Origin: JBHEMT01 sp046262435
GTDB taxonomy: Bacteria; Chloroflexota; Dormibacteria; Aeolococcales; Aeolococcaceae
Length of the DNA stretch: 6,655 nucleotides
Assembly (NCBI GenBank): GCA_046262435.1
Contig: JBHEMT010000041.1
Coordinates: 1-6,655 of the forward strand
Direction of reading: 5' to 3'
Notes under the pieces: generated by a model
Seen by the model: the letters and a program-made list of their open reading frames with translations, nothing else
The model's database searches: none
Told to the model about the DNA's origin: nothing
Shown: in pieces, positions 5,072-6,655 of the stretch
How positions within the stretch are numbered: the first letter of the stretch is position 1
How the letters are laid out: each line of letters opens with the position of its first letter
Made by a program: the position numbers and the translations under genes

Positions 5072-6376
5072 ATGGCAGCAGCCAGCAGCACACGGCCGGA
5101 GCGCGGAGCGACGCGGCGCAGGTCATCTCGCCTGATCGGCGGCGCCGCCATCACCCTGCTCGTCGCCGCCTGCGGTAGCTCGGGAAGCGGCGGTGGCGGC
5201 GGAATCAAGACCGACGGCTCGGGCAAGGTTTCCTACGGCGTGCTCTCGTGCTTCACCGGCAACCTCGCCAGCCTCGGCCAGGCGATGCTCCAGGGGTCGC
5301 AGATCGCCCAGAAGACGATCAACGACGCCGGCGGGGTGCTCGGCAAGCAGCTCGACATCTCCCACGCCGACACCCAGTGCGATGAGGCGGACTCGGTGCC
5401 CGCGGTGCGTCAGCTGCTCGCCGCCCAGAGCGCCTCAGGGATCATCGGCCCCGAAACCCAGGAGATCGCCGCGGTGGGGCCGATCGTGAGCTCCGCCAAG
5501 ATTCCCACCGAGTTCCAGGGCGGCAGCACCCTGTTCGACCGGAACGCCAACAAGTACCTGTGGCGGGACAGCCCGTCGGACTCGCAGCTCGGCGTGGCCA
5601 TGGCGCTGTACGCGCAGAAGAAGGGCTACAAGAAGGCCGCGCTGCTCTTCTACTCCGACATCGCCGCGCAGACCTTCGCCAAGCCGATCACCGCCACCTT
5701 CAAGAAGCTGGGGGGCAGCATCGTCTCCGACGTCACGGTCTCGCCCGACCAGACCTCGTACCGGACCCAGGTCGGCCAGATCATCGACGCCAAGCCCGAC
5801 GTGGTCTTCACCCAGACCGACGCGGCCACCGCTGCGGTCATCTTTCAGAACTTCAAGGAGCTCGACAACCTCGCCATCCCGATCGTGGGCACCGACGTCA
5901 CCGCCGGCGATGACTACCTCAAGGCGATCACCTACCCGGTCGCCCACGACCACCTGATCTCCGTCTTCGGCACCAACGCGTCGGGGCCCGCAGCCGACAA
6001 CTTCGCCAAGTACTTCGCCGCTCAGTTCGGAACCAAGGACCAGCCGCTCGCCAACGCCAACTACGCATACGACGCGGTGGTCAGCCTGGCCCTTGCCCAG
6101 CAGGCGGCGGGCACCACCGACGGCCCGGCTGTCATCGCCAAGATGAAGGACGTCACCAACCCTCCGGGGACCACCTGCGCCTCATACGCCGACTGCCTGA
6201 AGCTGCTCAAGAGCGGCCAGAAGATCAAGTACCAGGGCGCCAGCGGCGATCTCATCTACAACCAGTACAACAACGTCTTCGGGCCCTACGGAGCGTTCCA
6301 GGCCGACGCCTCGTCGGGCCAGACACAGCAGGTACAGCTGCTCTCCGCATCCGACCTGGCCGCCGCGAACCCGTGA
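5072..6376 (+). CDS. HAAT-type ABC transporter substrate-binding lipoprotein (Peripla_BP_6)
   Basis: This 434-residue extracytoplasmic binding protein is of the leucine/isoleucine/valine-binding (type I periplasmic binding) family; it captures the ligand and hands it to the LivH/LivM permeases. It begins with an Arg-rich n-region (R-R-R-S-S-R at 15-20), a short hydrophobic segment and the lipobox L-V-A-A-C with C34 as the lipidation site, followed by a Gly/Ser linker to about residue 44. The mature part shows the family pattern: an early ligand-contact loop around S-C-F-T-G-N-L-A-S-L-G (59-69), G-P-E-T-Q-E (126-131), and a central KPDVVFTQTDAATAAVIFQN segment at 241-260. Four mature cysteines (60, 103, 369, 375) could form two disulfides. 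It is divergent from the FCD regulator and followed by a LivH-type permease, so it heads an importer operon. Members of this family bind amino acids, amides, aromatic acids and other small acids. The ligand is unknown, though the regulator hints at a carboxylate. The similarity is to the family, not to a characterised protein. Confidence 0.92.
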   Translation: MAAASSTRPERGATRRRSSRLIGGAAITLLVAACGSSGSGGGGGIKTDGSGKVSYGVLSCFTGNLASLGQAMLQGSQIAQKTINDAGGVLGKQLDISHADTQCDEADSVPAVRQLLAAQSASGIIGPETQEIAAVGPIVSSAKIPTEFQGGSTLFDRNANKYLWRDSPSDSQLGVAMALYAQKKGYKKAALLFYSDIAAQTFAKPITATFKKLGGSIVSDVTVSPDQTSYRTQVGQIIDAKPDVVFTQTDAATAAVIFQNFKELDNLAIPIVGTDVTAGDDYLKAITYPVAHDHLISVFGTNASGPAADNFAKYFAAQFGTKDQPLANANYAYDAVVSLALAQQAAGTTDGPAVIAKMKDVTNPPGTTCASYADCLKLLKSGQKIKYQGASGDLIYNQYNNVFGPYGAFQADASSGQTQQVQLLSASDLAAANP

Positions 6377-6379
6377 GCC

Positions 6380-6414
6380 GGCGGGCGCCCCTCCACCGTG
6401 GTCGGGCGCCTGCT
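6380..6414 (+). repeat. GC-rich stem-loop just after the binding-protein stop
   Basis: Two copies of GGGCGCC (6383-6389 and 6404-6410) lie 21 bases apart. Because GGCGCC is self-complementary they can pair with each other, and pairing extends to about 11 base pairs (6380-6390 with 6404-6414, including two G-U pairs) around a 13-base loop. It starts four bases after the stop codon. No T-tract follows, so it is not a standard intrinsic terminator. It more likely protects the upstream message or attenuates read-through, a common way to make more binding protein than permease. Confidence 0.5.
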
Positions 6415-6428
6415 CGGACCGGCAGCTC

Positions 6429-6448
6429 CGTGCCCGCTGGAGGGCGCG
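6429..6448 (+). repeat. Second stem-loop between binding protein and permease
   Basis: CGTGCCC (6429-6435) pairs with GGGCGCG (6442-6448), seven pairs with one G-U, around a six-base loop. It lies 14 bases beyond the first hairpin and also lacks a T-tract. A weaker GGTTG/CAACC pairing follows at 6460-6478. Otherwise the 127-base gap 6377-6503 shows no gene. Confidence 0.35.
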
Positions 6449-6493
6449 CAACGGCTCAGGGTTGGACCCACCGCAACCGCGTCGAGCTGACTC

Positions 6494-6498
6494 AGGAG
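6494..6498 (+). promoter_or_regulatory. Ribosome-binding site of the permease gene
   Basis: AGGAG is followed by five bases and the GTG at 6504. This decides the start, because no other start codon in this frame nearby has both a ribosome-binding site and a hydrophobic N-terminus. Confidence 0.6.
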
Positions 6499-6503
6499 CG
6501 GAC

Positions 6504-6655
6504 GTGCACCAGGTCTTCCTGACCCTCGGCTTCGGCATCGTCGGCGCCTCGATCCTGGCACTGTCCGCGCTCGCCTTCACCCTCGAGTACTCGGTGACCA
6601 ACATCGCCAACCTTTCCCACGGCGAGTTGCTCACCACCGGCGCCTACTGCGCCTA
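6504..6655 (+). CDS. livH: LivH-family ABC transporter permease, N-terminal fragment
   Basis: Fifty complete codons are present before the right edge cuts the gene. The protein begins VHQVFLTLGFGIVGASILAL and has one long hydrophobic segment at residues about 5-27. It then reads N-I-A-N-L-S-H-G-E-L-L-T-T-G-A-Y at 33-48, which matches the LivH signature (N-F-A-H-G-x-L-x-x-x-G-A-Y in typical members). Family members are inner-membrane proteins of about 290-340 residues that pair with LivM and the LivG/LivF ATPases. The usual opening Y-G-V-x-R-L is E-Y-S-V-T-N here, within family variation. It follows the binding protein by 127 bases on the same strand and completes the evidence for a HAAT importer operon. 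The symbol is used at family level only; the substrate is not known to be a branched-chain amino acid. Confidence 0.87.
   Translation, partial: MHQVFLTLGFGIVGASILALSALAFTLEYSVTNIANLSHGELLTTGAYCA

Noticed and set aside
5110..5170. Twin-arginine export signal in the binding protein
   Set aside because: Arginines are present (R-R-R-S-S-R) but the consensus Phe/Leu positions after R-R are missing, and the lipobox gives a simpler Sec-lipoprotein reading.
6182..6637. Minus-strand open frame across the binding protein end and permease start
   Set aside because: It overlaps two well-supported plus-strand genes and has no recognisable motif.

Overview
This is a GC-rich window of conventional bacterial chromosome. 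Three features suggest an actinobacterium or a neighbouring high-GC terrabacterial lineage (for example Dormibacterota or Chloroflexota): the actinobacterial-type adenosine/ribokinase-like PfkB kinase, the TANNNT -10 boxes lying 6-8 bases before start codons, and the GTG starts. Taxonomy is inferred from style only. I see no tRNA, rRNA, CRISPR array, insertion sequence or phage gene.

Left part (1-1256). On the minus strand lie the first 32 codons of a TSUP (TauE/SafE) membrane transporter and, upstream of it, a complete PfkB-family kinase. The 102-base gap between them holds a strong Shine-Dalgarno match and a tiny ORF whose stop overlaps the transporter start. A 105-base divergent intergenic region separates the kinase from the next gene. 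Both genes there look leaderless.

Middle (1257-4933). A 980-residue flavoprotein/iron-sulfur fusion of the D-lactate / D-2-hydroxyglutarate dehydrogenase type (GlcD-like FAD module, ferredoxin module, CCG-type cysteine-rich module) runs on the plus strand. It converges on a FadR/LldR-type GntR-FCD regulator on the minus strand. Their two TAG stops share one CTAG palindrome.

Right part (4934-6655). Between the regulator and a divergent substrate-binding lipoprotein is a compact control region: back-to-back promoters with a single perfect TGGTCAGACCA operator between the two -35 boxes. After the lipoprotein come two GC-rich hairpins and then the start of a LivH-type permease, cut by the window edge. 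This is the beginning of a HAAT-family (branched-chain amino acid-type) ABC importer operon.

Together, the right two thirds look like a regulated uptake-and-oxidation module. A carboxylate-sensing FCD regulator probably controls an ABC importer, and the adjacent flavoprotein could oxidise a 2-hydroxy acid. The link between enzyme and importer rests on proximity alone, because I found no copy of the operator at the enzyme's own promoter. All the gene families are known. The most rewarding points are the operator/promoter architecture and the possible link of a HAAT importer to 2-hydroxyacid metabolism; I found no clearly new type of system.
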